NCBI RefSeq assembly: GCF_012223425.1
Contig: NZ_CP038799.1
Coordinates: 3,394,249 to 3,458,248, forward strand
Direction: 5' to 3'
From: Mycolicibacterium frederiksbergense
GTDB lineage: Bacteria; Actinomycetota; Actinomycetes; Mycobacteriales; Mycobacteriaceae
Length of the DNA: 64,000 bases
Of the stretch, positions 33,739 through 43,033 are shown one piece after another (within the stretch, counting starts at the first letter, position 1; the number at the start of each line of letters is the position of its first letter). The translations under genes were made by a program, and so were the position numbers. Below the pieces are notes generated by a model, which did no database searches, had not been told where the DNA came from, and saw nothing but the letters and a program-made list of their open reading frames with translations.

Positions 33739-34437
33739 CGCGCGGGGCTGGCGAAGCGACGGGGATCCAGGGCCGCATAGGGTCATCACCTTCCCGGCAC
33801 GCTCGACGATGTCGACGCCGCGCGGGCGGTGCGCTTGGCCGGCGGGGAGGCCGTCAGCCTGTGGCACGGCGACGCCGACCTCAAGGGTGTCGACGCGGTG
33901 GTGGTGCCCGGCGGGTTCTCCTACGGCGACTATCTGCGGTGCGGCGCGATCGCCAAGTTCGCCCCCGTGATGGGCTCGGTCGTGGAAGCTGCCGGTCGCG
34001 GCCTGCCGGTGTTGGGTATCTGCAACGGTTTTCAGGTGCTGTGTGAGGCCGGGCTGCTGCCGGGCGCGCTGACCCGCAACGCCGGGCTGCACTTCATCTG
34101 CCGCGACGTGTGGCTGGAGGTCGCCTCGAATTCGACCGCCTGGACCACGCGCTACGAGACGGGTGCGGATCTGCTGGTGCCGCTGAAGTCTGGCGAGGGC
34201 CGCTACGTGGCCGCCGAGTCGGTGCTCGACGAGCTCGAGGGCGAGGGCCGGGTGGTCTTCCGCTACCGCGACAACCTGAACGGTTCCATGCGCGGCATCG
34301 CCGGCGTGAGCTCGGCCAACGGCCGCGTCGTCGGACTGATGCCGCACCCCGAGCACGCCACCGAACCGCTCACCGGTCCCTCCGATGACGGGCTCGGGTT
34401 GTTCTACTCGGCCCTGGATGCGGTGCTGACCGCGTAG
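33735..34437 (+). CDS. purQ: FGAM synthase glutaminase subunit PurQ, frame interrupted near its start
   Basis: From 33829 to the stop the frame reads an intact class I glutaminase: VPGGFSYGDYLR, the nucleophile GICNGFQ, and HPEHATEPLTG with the His/Glu pair. The expected N-terminus RIGVITFPGTLDDVDAARA is encoded at 33774-33828 but only if one G is added in the GGG run at 33780-33782 and one in the GG at 33796-33797. Read from GTG 33735 it also has about 11 extra residues resembling a repeat found in mshD. As given, only a truncated 202-residue product from GTG 33829 is possible. Sequencing error or true decay cannot be separated here. Confidence 0.85.
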
Positions 34438-34441
34438 ATCC

Positions 34442-35239
34442 TCAGCGGTTCAGCGAGACCGAGGCCTCCGCGGTGTAGGACAGGAACGTGAAGGTCTCCT
34501 GCAGGTACAGCTGGATGCTGTCGGCATCGTGGGACAGGTAGCCGATGCACACGTCGGTGCCCAGCTGCAGATCGAAATCGCCTCCGCGGGTGGACAACAC
34601 GAACGCACCGTCGATGGCCGGCGCCCAGATGATCTCGCCGCCCACCAGCCGGTTGAGATGCTCGCGGATCGGATAGCCGTTGACGGTGGTCTCGCTCACC
34701 TGTGTGTACACGTCGGCGGAGAGCAGCACGCTGTAGGGCCCGTCGACACCGGCGAGTCGCAGCTCTGAGAGCGCCTGGCTGATGATGTCGGGCATCTCCC
34801 GCGGATCGGCGGGCAGTGCGAGATTCGGGCACGAACTCGACTTGCGGATGCCCTCGATGGAGGCCGCTTCGTAGCCCTCGAAGATCGCGCGGTCCTCGGC
34901 GAACGCCAGCTTCTTGGCGGCGTCCTTGACCGGATCCCAGTCCGAGTCCTGCGAACCGCGCTCCACATCGTCGACGTCGCGGCGGCCCACGCTGAACGGC
35001 ACCCGCAACCGCACCAACGGCTTGGACTCCCGCAGATGCGCGATGACCCCGTCGCCGGGGGAATCGACATCGCGCAGGTGTCCGGTGCTCACGGCGGCGG
35101 TCACTGAGCCGCCGGGCTCGCTGACGTCGACCACCCGGCGGCCCGCGATATGACGTTTGAAGGTCCGGGTGGCCTCCTGCTCGATCTCGGCCCAGGCCAA
35201 CTCGGTGATGGGGGCGAGGTCGCGGTACAGGTTGTTCAT
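34442..35239 (-). CDS. Encapsulin shell protein (Cfp29-type)
   Basis: A 265-residue HK97-fold encapsulin, nearly collinear with M. tuberculosis Cfp29 (Rv0798c): MNNLYRDLAPITELAWAEIE at the start, HIAGRRVVDV, and IWAPAIDGAFVLSTRGGDFDLQLG in the axial domain. It should assemble into a roughly 24-nm 60-subunit compartment. The upstream gene, overlapping by four bases, encodes the DyP peroxidase cargo. The pair is inserted between purQ and purL on the opposite strand and converges with purQ, four bases apart. Confidence 0.96.
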   Translation of the reverse strand: MNNLYRDLAPITELAWAEIEQEATRTFKRHIAGRRVVDVSEPGGSVTAAVSTGHLRDVDSPGDGVIAHLRESKPLVRLRVPFSVGRRDVDDVERGSQDSDWDPVKDAAKKLAFAEDRAIFEGYEAASIEGIRKSSSCPNLALPADPREMPDIISQALSELRLAGVDGPYSVLLSADVYTQVSETTVNGYPIREHLNRLVGGEIIWAPAIDGAFVLSTRGGDFDLQLGTDVCIGYLSHDADSIQLYLQETFTFLSYTAEASVSLNR

Positions 35240-36246
35240 TGCGGGGTTCCTTTCAGGCTGCCGATCGCAAGTGAGTAATCCGACGCCCGGACTTCGGCCG
35301 GGGCTTCCGGGATCGGAAGGGGCGGCGGGTCATCCAGGAAATCGACGGTGGGGACGAAGAACATCCCGCCGGTGACGGCGGTGGAAAAATCCAGGATCCG
35401 GTCGGTGTTACCGGGTGGGCTGCCGATGAACATGTTGGTCAGCATCCGCTCGGTGACCGCCGGTGTGCGCGAATAACCGATGAAGTAGGTGCCGAATTCG
35501 CCCTTGCCGACGGTGCCGTAGGGCATGTTGCGGCGCACGATTTTCAACTCTTTGCCGTCCTCGTCGGTGATGACGTTCAGCGCGATATGCGAATTGGCCG
35601 GCTTCACGTCGTCGTCCATCTCGATATCGTCGAACTTGGTGCGCCCGATCACGTTCTGCTGCTCGTCGACCGACAACGCCCGCCAGGCCGACATGTCGTG
35701 CACGTAGCGCTGAACGTGCACGTAGCAGCCGCCCGCGAAATCGGGATCCTCGTCGCCGATCATGGTGGCGTTGTCGGCGGTCGCACCGGTGGGGTTCTCG
35801 GTGCCGTCGACGAAACCGAGCAGATCGCGGTTGTCGAAATAGTTGAAGCCGTGCACCTCGTCGACGACCGTCACCGCCCCGGCCATCGCCTCCATGAGGC
35901 GGCCGGCGAGTTCGAAACAGACGTCCATGGTCTCGGCGCGGATGTGCCACAGCAGATCCCCCGCGGTGGCCGGGGCGTGATGGCGCGGCCCGGTCAGCGC
36001 GATGAACGGATGCAGGTCGGCAGGCCGGGGCCCGGCGAACAATCGGTCCCAGGCCGGCGAGCCGATCGATGTCACCACCGACAGCTTCTTGCTCGGGTCG
36101 CGGAATCCGATGGCGCCGACCATGCCCGAGATCTCGGGTAGCGCGTCGTGGACGGTCTGCTCGCCGCCGTCGTCGATCGTGGCGACCAGAAAGATGGCCG
36201 CCGACGTCAACGGATCGACTATCTGTTGCGGCAGCGGATCCGGCAC
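35236..36246 (-). CDS. DyP-type haem peroxidase, encapsulin cargo
   Basis: A 336-residue dye-decolourising peroxidase. GFVDGTENP (144-152) carries the catalytic Asp of the GxxDG motif, His220 in VKPANSH is the likely haem ligand, and the distal Arg is in IVRRN. The C-terminus DYSLAIGSLKG (about 323-333) matches the encapsulation signal of cargo DyPs. It starts at GTG 36246 and overlaps the encapsulin start (ATGA). The enzyme removes peroxide inside the shell. Divergent from pepC. Confidence 0.95.
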   Translation of the reverse strand: MPDPLPQQIVDPLTSAAIFLVATIDDGGEQTVHDALPEISGMVGAIGFRDPSKKLSVVTSIGSPAWDRLFAGPRPADLHPFIALTGPRHHAPATAGDLLWHIRAETMDVCFELAGRLMEAMAGAVTVVDEVHGFNYFDNRDLLGFVDGTENPTGATADNATMIGDEDPDFAGGCYVHVQRYVHDMSAWRALSVDEQQNVIGRTKFDDIEMDDDVKPANSHIALNVITDEDGKELKIVRRNMPYGTVGKGEFGTYFIGYSRTPAVTERMLTNMFIGSPPGNTDRILDFSTAVTGGMFFVPTVDFLDDPPPLPIPEAPAEVRASDYSLAIGSLKGTPQ

Positions 36247-36296
36247 AAAGTGACCCTAGCGCCACCGGCCTTCGCTGCGCGGGTCAAGATACAAAG

Positions 36297-37550
36297 ATGG
36301 CAGCTAGCCCCCAGGGTCTGTGTGAGTTCATCGACGCCTCGCCGTCGCCGTACCACGTGTGCGCCACCGCGGCGCAGCGGCTGACGGCCGCGGGGTACCG
36401 CGAACTGTTCGAGGCGGACGCCTGGCCCGCCGCGGGCAGATTCTTCACCATCCGCGCGGGTTCACTGGTGGCGTGGGACTCCACCACCCCGGAGGTGCCG
36501 TTCCGGATCGTCGGCGCGCACACCGACAGTCCGAACCTGCGCGTCAAGCAGCACCCGGACCGGGTGATCGCCGGCTGGCAGGTGGTGGCGCTGCAGCCCT
36601 ACGGCGGAGCGTGGCTGAACTCCTGGCTGGACCGCGACCTCGGGATCAGCGGCCGGCTGTCGGTGGTCTCCGCGGAGGGTCTTGTCGACCACCGGCTGGT
36701 CCGCATGGACGACCCGATCCTGCGGGTCCCGCAGCTGGCCATCCATCTCTCCGAGGACCGCAAGGGTGTCAGCCTCGACCCGCAGCGCCACGTCAACGCG
36801 GTCTGGGGAGTCGGCGACCGACGGTCCTTCCTCGGCTACGTCGCCGAGCGGGCCGGGGTCGACGAGTCCGCGGTGCTCGGCTTCGACCTGATGACCCACG
36901 ACCTCACCGCATCGGCGATCACCGGGGCCGACGGGGATTTCATCAGCGCACCGCGGCTGGACAACCAGGCCACCTGCTATGCAGGGTTGGAAGCGCTGCT
37001 GGCCGCGCCCGCCACCGCGCACGTACCGGTGCTGGCGCTGTTCGACCACGAGGAAGTCGGCTCGCAGTCCGATCACGGCGCCCAGTCCGATCTGCTGTTG
37101 ACGGTGCTGGAGCGCATCACCCTGGCCGGCGGCGGTGGGCGGGAGGACTTCCTGCGCAGGCTGTCCGCGTCGATGGTGGCCTCGGGGGACATGGCGCACG
37201 CCACCCATCCCAACTATCCGGAGCGACACGAGCCCGGCCATCAGATCGCGGTGAACGGCGGCCCGGTGCTCAAGGTGCAGCCGAATCTGCGCTACGCCAC
37301 CGACGGCCGGACGGCGGCGGCGTTCGCCCTGGCCTGCCGGCAGGCCGGCGTGCCGCTGCAGCGCTATGAGCACCGCGCAGATCTGCCGTGCGGGTCCACC
37401 ATCGGGCCGATGACCGCGGCGGGCACCGGCATCCCGACCGTCGATGTCGGCGCCGCGCAGCTGGCCATGCACTCGGCCCGCGAGGTGATGGGTGCGGCCG
37501 ATGTCGCGGCGTACTCGGCGGCGCTGGCGGCCTTCCTGGCTCCCGCCTAA
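36297..37550 (+). CDS. pepC: M18-family aspartyl aminopeptidase
   Basis: A 417-residue zinc aminopeptidase of the aspartyl/lysyl M18 family. Metal and active-site motifs in order are AHTDSPNLRVK, APRLDNQA, DHEEVGSQ, MAHATHPNYPERHEP and AQLAMHSARE. It removes N-terminal acidic or other residues from peptides in the cytoplasm. It matches Rv0800. ATG 36297 is the family start. It ends with a four-base tail overlap with the next minus-strand gene. Confidence 0.93.
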   Translation: MAASPQGLCEFIDASPSPYHVCATAAQRLTAAGYRELFEADAWPAAGRFFTIRAGSLVAWDSTTPEVPFRIVGAHTDSPNLRVKQHPDRVIAGWQVVALQPYGGAWLNSWLDRDLGISGRLSVVSAEGLVDHRLVRMDDPILRVPQLAIHLSEDRKGVSLDPQRHVNAVWGVGDRRSFLGYVAERAGVDESAVLGFDLMTHDLTASAITGADGDFISAPRLDNQATCYAGLEALLAAPATAHVPVLALFDHEEVGSQSDHGAQSDLLLTVLERITLAGGGGREDFLRRLSASMVASGDMAHATHPNYPERHEPGHQIAVNGGPVLKVQPNLRYATDGRTAAAFALACRQAGVPLQRYEHRADLPCGSTIGPMTAAGTGIPTVDVGAAQLAMHSAREVMGAADVAAYSAALAAFLAPA

Positions 37551-38152
37551 GGCATGTCGATGGTGGTGGTGACCGCCACCAGCTGCGGGTCGGTGGGGGC
37601 CGAGGAGAACCCGAACCGCACCGGCGGATCCAGGTCGGCCAGCCGGCCCAGCGGCACCTCGCCGAACCGCCCGGACAGTGCAGCGATGCGCCGCGAGCGT
37701 CGCACCCCGTAGTACTCGCGTCGCCCGCCGCCCGCGGTTCCGGCGGTGTGCACTCCCGGCGCCAGCAGCCCGGCGACCGGATTGATGACCCGCAGCCACC
37801 ACGGTGCGCTCGCCAGTGGCCCGGGAACCAGGCGCAGCAGCCGGTCGAACCGTGCCGGGCCGCCCAGCTCGACGGTGACATCGAGGTCCGCCGCGGTGAC
37901 GGTGAGCCGATCGGCCGCCAGCTCCGCGGTGACCGCGCCGACCCGCACGTCGTCGAACGCGTAAGTGTCCGAGACGAACTCGGCGACCTCCGTGGTGGGT
38001 GCGAGCAACAGCCGCTGATCGTCGGCGGTCTGGACCATCACATCGGCGAAGGCCCCGAACGGGGAGGACTGCCACACGCCGACCACCATCCGGATACCCG
38101 CATCGGTCCCGAAGCCGGCGATGTGGCCGCTGAAGGCAAGTCGTGTGCGCAC
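37547..38152 (-). CDS. Conserved protein of unknown function, 201 residues
   Basis: I do not recognise a family. The protein is soluble with mixed alpha/beta character: a beta-rich N-terminal half (RTRLAFSGHIAGFGTDAGIRMVVGVWQSSPFGAFADVMV), then a Trp-rich PWWLRVINPVAG segment and a basic YYGVRRSRRIA patch. No signal peptide. It is followed on the same strand by nothing closer than pepC, which it meets tail to tail; upstream is the SnoaL-like gene 13 bases away, suggesting co-transcription. Confidence 0.75.
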   Translation of the reverse strand: MRTRLAFSGHIAGFGTDAGIRMVVGVWQSSPFGAFADVMVQTADDQRLLLAPTTEVAEFVSDTYAFDDVRVGAVTAELAADRLTVTAADLDVTVELGGPARFDRLLRLVPGPLASAPWWLRVINPVAGLLAPGVHTAGTAGGGRREYYGVRRSRRIAALSGRFGEVPLGRLADLDPPVRFGFSSAPTDPQLVAVTTTIDMP

Positions 38153-38165
38153 ATGTCGATTGTGC

Positions 38166-38552
38166 CTAGATCTCCGAAGCGCTGTAGCGGATGACGTTCT
38201 CCACCACGATCCCGTCGCGGGTGCGCACCCGGTCCATCCCGCGGATCGTGATCGGGCCGGATGCGGTCGTCCCGGTGCCGGTGTAGTGCAGGAACACCAG
38301 CTCCTCGCCCGCAGTGGGGCCCGGGACCGTCGCGCTGTCCACCAGCGTCAGCCGCAGGTCGGGGACGGCGGTCACCAGCTCGGCGATCTTGCCGACGTAG
38401 GCGGTGCGCCCACGCACCGGCGACGGGGCATCGGGCCAGTGCCCGACGATGTCCTCGGCCAGCAGCCCGGCCACCCGGGCGGGATCGGGCGCGGTCCAGA
38501 ACGCCGCCCAGGTGTCGGCGGTGAACTTCGGTGCGGTGGGTGTCTGTGTCAT
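38166..38552 (-). CDS. SnoaL-like NTF2-fold protein
   Basis: A 128-residue SnoaL-like protein: TADTWAAFWTAPDPARVAGLLAEDIVGHWPD, a YVGKIAELVTAVPDLRLTL helix, and the paired strands GEELVFLHYTGTG and ITIRGMDRVRTRDGIVVENVIRY. Members cyclise polyketides or are stress proteins of unknown activity. ATG 38552 is preferred over a 38588 start that would add an arginine-rich leader. Divergent from the VOC gene. Confidence 0.82.
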   Translation of the reverse strand: MTQTPTAPKFTADTWAAFWTAPDPARVAGLLAEDIVGHWPDAPSPVRGRTAYVGKIAELVTAVPDLRLTLVDSATVPGPTAGEELVFLHYTGTGTTASGPITIRGMDRVRTRDGIVVENVIRYSASEI

Positions 38553-38629
38553 GCCCGACAGCCTGCGGGGGCGGGGACGAATCCTCAATTACCCGGGAGG
38601 TAGTCGGTGCCCTGTCCTAGGGTTGGGCC

Positions 38630-38977
38630 ATGGCATTGAGTGTGGAGATGATCACGTTCGATTGTGTGGATCCCGACGGTCTCGCCGACTGGTGGTCCAA
38701 GGCGGCCGGCGGTGACGTGAACGCCGTGGCGCCAGGCGAATTCGTCATGGTCACCAGCGAGGGGCGGCCCGCGCTGGGCTTCCAGCGGGTACCCGACCCG
38801 ACTCCGGGAAAGAACAAGGTTCACCTGGACTTCCATTCCGCGGACAAGGAGGCCGAAGTTGCCCGGCTGGTCGCTCTCGGCGCTACCGAGACCGGGCGCA
38901 ACAGCTTCGGCGACGAGTTCCAGTGGGTGGTGCTGGCCGACCCGGAAGGCAACGCCTTCTGCGTCTCCGGCGGCTAA
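38630..38977 (+). CDS. VOC-fold (glyoxalase/bleomycin-resistance-like) protein
   Basis: A 115-residue vicinal-oxygen-chelate protein matching Rv0801: two beta-alpha-beta-beta modules with FDCVDPDGLADWW at the start, KNKVHLDFHSADKEAEVARL in the middle and WVVLADPEGNAFCV at the end. The histidine of VHLDF and the late Glu of PEGN are typical metal-ligand positions. The substrate is unknown. It ends 37 bases before purL. Confidence 0.86.
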   Translation: MALSVEMITFDCVDPDGLADWWSKAAGGDVNAVAPGEFVMVTSEGRPALGFQRVPDPTPGKNKVHLDFHSADKEAEVARLVALGATETGRNSFGDEFQWVVLADPEGNAFCVSGG

Positions 38978-39002
38978 CTTCGGCTCGGTTTGCCCGCTTC
39001 AC

Positions 39003-39008
39003 TAGACT
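39003..39008 (+). promoter_or_regulatory. -10 element of purL (TAGACT), probable leaderless transcript
   Basis: TAGACT ends six bases before GTG 39015 and no ribosome site is present, so the purL mRNA probably begins at its start codon. Confidence 0.5.
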
Positions 39009-39014
39009 GTTCGC

Positions 39015-41312
39015 GTGACGCTGGAGCCCACTGCACAGACCGATACCGTCGAGCGGGCAGCCGCCACCCCCGACCAACCTCAGCCCTTCCGTGAGCTGGG
39101 TCTCAAGGATGACGAGTACCAGCGCATCCGCGAGATCCTGGGCCGCCGCCCCACCGATGCCGAACTGGCCATGTACTCGGTGATGTGGAGCGAGCACTGC
39201 TCCTACAAGTCCTCCAAGGTGCACCTGCGCTACTTCGGTGAGACGACCACCGACGAGATGCGGGCCGGGATGCTGGCCGGTATCGGTGAGAACGCCGGCG
39301 TGGTGGACATCGGCGACGGCTGGGCGGTCACCTTCAAGGTCGAGTCGCACAACCACCCGTCCTACGTGGAGCCGTATCAGGGCGCGGCCACCGGTGTCGG
39401 TGGCATCGTCCGCGACATCATGGCGATGGGCGCCCGCCCGGTCGCCGTGATGGACCAGCTGCGCTTCGGCGCCGCCGACGCCCCCGACACCCGTCGCGTG
39501 CTCGACGGCGTGGTCCGCGGCATCGGCGGCTACGGCAACTCGCTGGGCCTGCCCAACATCGGCGGTGAAACCGTCTTCGACGCGTCCTACGCGGGCAACC
39601 CGCTGGTGAACGCGCTGTGCGTCGGTGTGCTCCGCAAGGAGGACCTGCACCTGGCCTTCGCGTCCGGCACCGGCAACAAGATCATCCTGTTCGGCGCCCG
39701 TACCGGCCTGGACGGCATCGGCGGCGTGAGCGTGCTGGCCAGCGAGACCTTCGGCGGTGACGAGGGATCCGGCCCCGGGCGCAAGAAGCTTCCCGCGGTG
39801 CAGGTCGGCGATCCGTTCATGGAGAAGGTGCTCATCGAGTGCTGCCTGGAGCTCTACGCCGCCGACCTGGTGGTCGGCATCCAAGATCTCGGTGGTGCCG
39901 GACTGTCCTGTGCCACATCGGAACTGGCGTCCGCCGGCGACGGCGGCATGCGGGTGGAGCTGGAAGCGGTACCCCAGCGCGCCGCCGACATGACCCCGGC
40001 GGAGATCCTGTCCTCGGAGTCCCAGGAGCGCATGTGCGCGGTGGTGACACCGGAGAACGTGGACAAGTTCATGGCCGTCTGTCGCAAGTGGGATGTGCTG
40101 GCCAGTGTCATCGGAGAGGTCACCGACGGTGACCGCCTCGAGATCACCTGGCACGGTGAGACAGTCGTGGACGTGCCGCCGCGCACGGTGGCCCACGAGG
40201 GCCCGGTCTATCAGCGGCCCGTCGCGCGGCCGGACACCCAGGACGCGCTGATCGCGGACACCTCGGCCAAGCTGCCCCGGCCGGCCACCGGCGACGAGCT
40301 CAAGGCGACCGTGCTTGCGCTGCTGGGCAGCCCGCACCTGTGCAGCCGGGCCTTCATCACCGAACAGTACGACCGCTACGTGCGCGGCAACACCGTGCTC
40401 GCCGAGCATGCCGACGGGGGCGTGCTGCGCATCGACGAGGCCACCGGGCGCGGCGTCGCGATCTCGACGGACGCATCCGGGCGCTACACCCAGCTCGACC
40501 CCTACGCCGGTGCCCAGCTGGCGCTGGCCGAGGCCTACCGCAATGTCGCCGTCACCGGCGCCACCCCCGTCGCGGTCACCAACTGCCTGAACTTCGGCTC
40601 GCCGGAGGATCCGGGTGTCATGTGGCAGTTCTCCCAGGCGGTCCGCGGGCTCGCCGACGGGTGTGCGGCGCTGGGGATTCCGGTTACCGGTGGCAATGTC
40701 AGCTTCTACAACCAGACCGGCAGTACACCGATCCTGCCCACCCCGGTGGTGGGTGTGCTGGGCGTCATCGACGATGTCACCCGCCGCATCCCGACCGGAC
40801 TCGGCAACGAACCCGGCGAGACGTTGCTACTGCTCGGTGACACCCGCGACGAGTTCGACGGCTCGATCTGGGCGCAGGTGACCGGCGACCACCTCGGTGG
40901 CGTGCCACCGCAGGTCGACCTGGCGCGCGAGAAGCTGCTGGCCGAGGTGCTGACCGCGGCCTCACGGGACGGATTGGTCTCGGCCGCACACGATCTGAGC
41001 GAGGGCGGGCTCATCCAGGCCGTCATCGAGGCATCCCTGGCGGGGGAGACCGGCAGCCGCGTGGTGCTGCCCGAAGGTGTGGACCCGTTCGTCTACCTCT
41101 TCTCCGAGTCGGCGGGCCGCGTCCTGGTCGCGGTACCGCGTACCGAGGAGAGCCGGTTCCGGGCCATGTGCGAGGCGCGTAGCCTGCCGGTGACCCGCAT
41201 CGGCGTGTCCGACGAAGGTAGCCAGTCGATCGAAGTGCAGGGCCAGTTCACCGTGACGCTCGCCGAACTGCGGGCCACCTCCGAGGGCGTGCTGCCCGGG
41301 TTGTTCGGGTGA
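39015..41312 (+). CDS. purL: Phosphoribosylformylglycinamidine synthase II (small PurL)
   Basis: A 765-residue small-type PurL, the ATP-dependent amidotransfer subunit that works with PurS and PurQ. Signatures are MWSEHCSYKSSK near residues 56-67, FKVESHNHPSYVEPYQGAATGVGG, and a second AIR-synthetase-like half with GGNVSFYNQTG. Start GTG 39015 fits the family. The gene is separated from purQ by about 4.6 kb. Its stop overlaps the start of the membrane hydrolase (GTGA). Confidence 0.97.
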   Translation: MTLEPTAQTDTVERAAATPDQPQPFRELGLKDDEYQRIREILGRRPTDAELAMYSVMWSEHCSYKSSKVHLRYFGETTTDEMRAGMLAGIGENAGVVDIGDGWAVTFKVESHNHPSYVEPYQGAATGVGGIVRDIMAMGARPVAVMDQLRFGAADAPDTRRVLDGVVRGIGGYGNSLGLPNIGGETVFDASYAGNPLVNALCVGVLRKEDLHLAFASGTGNKIILFGARTGLDGIGGVSVLASETFGGDEGSGPGRKKLPAVQVGDPFMEKVLIECCLELYAADLVVGIQDLGGAGLSCATSELASAGDGGMRVELEAVPQRAADMTPAEILSSESQERMCAVVTPENVDKFMAVCRKWDVLASVIGEVTDGDRLEITWHGETVVDVPPRTVAHEGPVYQRPVARPDTQDALIADTSAKLPRPATGDELKATVLALLGSPHLCSRAFITEQYDRYVRGNTVLAEHADGGVLRIDEATGRGVAISTDASGRYTQLDPYAGAQLALAEAYRNVAVTGATPVAVTNCLNFGSPEDPGVMWQFSQAVRGLADGCAALGIPVTGGNVSFYNQTGSTPILPTPVVGVLGVIDDVTRRIPTGLGNEPGETLLLLGDTRDEFDGSIWAQVTGDHLGGVPPQVDLAREKLLAEVLTAASRDGLVSAAHDLSEGGLIQAVIEASLAGETGSRVVLPEGVDPFVYLFSESAGRVLVAVPRTEESRFRAMCEARSLPVTRIGVSDEGSQSIEVQGQFTVTLAELRATSEGVLPGLFG

Positions 41313-43033
41313 TTGACCGGACCACATTCCGGCACCCGTTACTGGTGTGGGCCTGGAGTCTGGTCCGACTCGATTTCGTCGGCATACCCGTCGGCGCATT
41401 GTTCTTCTGCCTGTCCCTGACCCCGTCGCTGCTGCCCAGGGACTGGCTGTTCGCCGGGCTGATCGGCGGTATCAACGCCGCCATCGGTTACGGAATAGGC
41501 GTGTTGATTCGGAAAGTGCTGCACCGCTTCGTGTTACGGGACCGGTCGTGGTGGCCGCCGAGCACATCGGCGTTGCGGGTGGCCAAGGTCGTGGTGGTGG
41601 CGGGCGCGCTGACGGTGCCCGTGTTCATCGTGATCCCGGCCGCCCGGTGGCAGCGCCAGGTATCCGCGCTGATGGGCATCGAGGGTCCGGCTACGTTGGG
41701 CTATCTGCGGACGGTGTTGCTGGCCGTCCTGGTCGGTGCGGCCTGCATCGCCGTGTGGCGTGTGCTGGCCGATCTGGTGAAGCTCATCGCCCGCCTGCTG
41801 ATCCGCCGGTGGCGGCTGCACAGCGAGGTGGCCTTCTTCATCGGCACCGCGATCATCGCGGTGCTGTTCGTGATGACGGTCAACGGCGTGCTGTACCGCG
41901 GGTTCCTGCTGGGCGCCAGCCAGGTCTTCCAGCCGCAGAACTCCACCAGCATGGCTGGTGTCGTCCAGCCGATGGAGCCCGAGAAATCCGGTAGTCCAAC
42001 ATCATTCGCGTCCTGGGATTCGCTCGGCTTTCAGGGGCGCAACTTCGTGGCGGGCGGGCCGCGCGCCGCCGAGCTCACCCGGCTCAACGGTGCGCCCGCG
42101 CTGGAGCCGATCCGGGTGTACGCCGGGCTGCAGACCGCAGACACCGACGAGAGCCGGATGGCGGTACTGCTCAGCGAGTTGGAACGCACCGGGGCCTACG
42201 AGCGCGAACTGCTCGTCATCATCCCGACGACCGGCACGGGCTGGGTCAACCCGGTCGCCGCGCGCGCCGTCGAGTCCATGTACAACGGCGACACCGCACT
42301 GGTCGGCATGCAGTATTCGTATCTGCCCAGCTGGATTTCGTTCCTCGGCGACCGGCAGAAGTCCGTCGAGTCGGCCCGGATGATGATCGACGGTATCCAC
42401 CGGCGGTGGTCGGAGCTGCCGGAGAACGACCGGCCGAAACTGGTGCTGTACGGCGAGAGCCTGGGCTCCTACGCCGGTCAGGGCGCTTTCGGCTGGCTAC
42501 CCGATATCGCCGAGATGGACTTCTCGGGGGTGCTGTGGGTCGGTCCGCCACACGAGAGCTCGTTGTGGAGCGGGCTGGTGCTGCGCCGCGACCCGGGCAC
42601 CCCGGAGGTCGAACCGCGCTACGACAACGGCAGCACGGTGCGCTTCTCGCAGGCGGCCGACCCGTCCGACGTGCAGCGGGTCGCCGCCCCGCCGTGGAGC
42701 GGCACCCGGGTGCTGTTCCTGCAGCACGCTTCCGACCCCATCGTCTGGTGGTCGCCGAATCTGCTGTTCTCCCGGCCGGATTGGCTGCGGGAGCCGCCGG
42801 GTGCCGACCGGACCGCGTCCATGCGCTGGTACCCGATCGTGACGTTCTGGCAGGTCAGCGCAGATATGACGAATGCGGCGGGGGTGCCGGAAGGCCACGG
42901 GCACAACTACTCCGACACCGTGCTCGACGGTCTGGTGGCCATCGCCGCACCGGATGGGTGGACGCCGGCCGACACCGAGCGCATCCGCCACGACCTGGAT
43001 GACAAAGCGGGCGTGGACGGCCCGGAGATCTAG
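41309..43033 (+). CDS. Membrane-anchored alpha/beta-hydrolase (Abhydrolase_9 type)
   Basis: A 574-residue protein with about four N-terminal membrane segments (residues 20-215) and a C-terminal hydrolase domain. The nucleophile is Ser384 in LYGESLGSYAG; an LQHASDPIVWW segment and GHGHNYSD supply the likely acid and histidine. It resembles the Rv1069c group of mycobacterial membrane hydrolases. The substrate is unknown, probably a lipid at the inner membrane. GTG 41309 overlaps the purL stop, and its TAG stop shares the palindromic CTAG with the convergent gene. Confidence 0.88.
   Translation: MIDRTTFRHPLLVWAWSLVRLDFVGIPVGALFFCLSLTPSLLPRDWLFAGLIGGINAAIGYGIGVLIRKVLHRFVLRDRSWWPPSTSALRVAKVVVVAGALTVPVFIVIPAARWQRQVSALMGIEGPATLGYLRTVLLAVLVGAACIAVWRVLADLVKLIARLLIRRWRLHSEVAFFIGTAIIAVLFVMTVNGVLYRGFLLGASQVFQPQNSTSMAGVVQPMEPEKSGSPTSFASWDSLGFQGRNFVAGGPRAAELTRLNGAPALEPIRVYAGLQTADTDESRMAVLLSELERTGAYERELLVIIPTTGTGWVNPVAARAVESMYNGDTALVGMQYSYLPSWISFLGDRQKSVESARMMIDGIHRRWSELPENDRPKLVLYGESLGSYAGQGAFGWLPDIAEMDFSGVLWVGPPHESSLWSGLVLRRDPGTPEVEPRYDNGSTVRFSQAADPSDVQRVAAPPWSGTRVLFLQHASDPIVWWSPNLLFSRPDWLREPPGADRTASMRWYPIVTFWQVSADMTNAAGVPEGHGHNYSDTVLDGLVAIAAPDGWTPADTERIRHDLDDKAGVDGPEI

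Noticed and set aside
33735..34046. A separate 103-codon gene at the purQ start
   Set aside because: After the first 16 codons it is an out-of-frame reading of purQ; better explained by frameshift.
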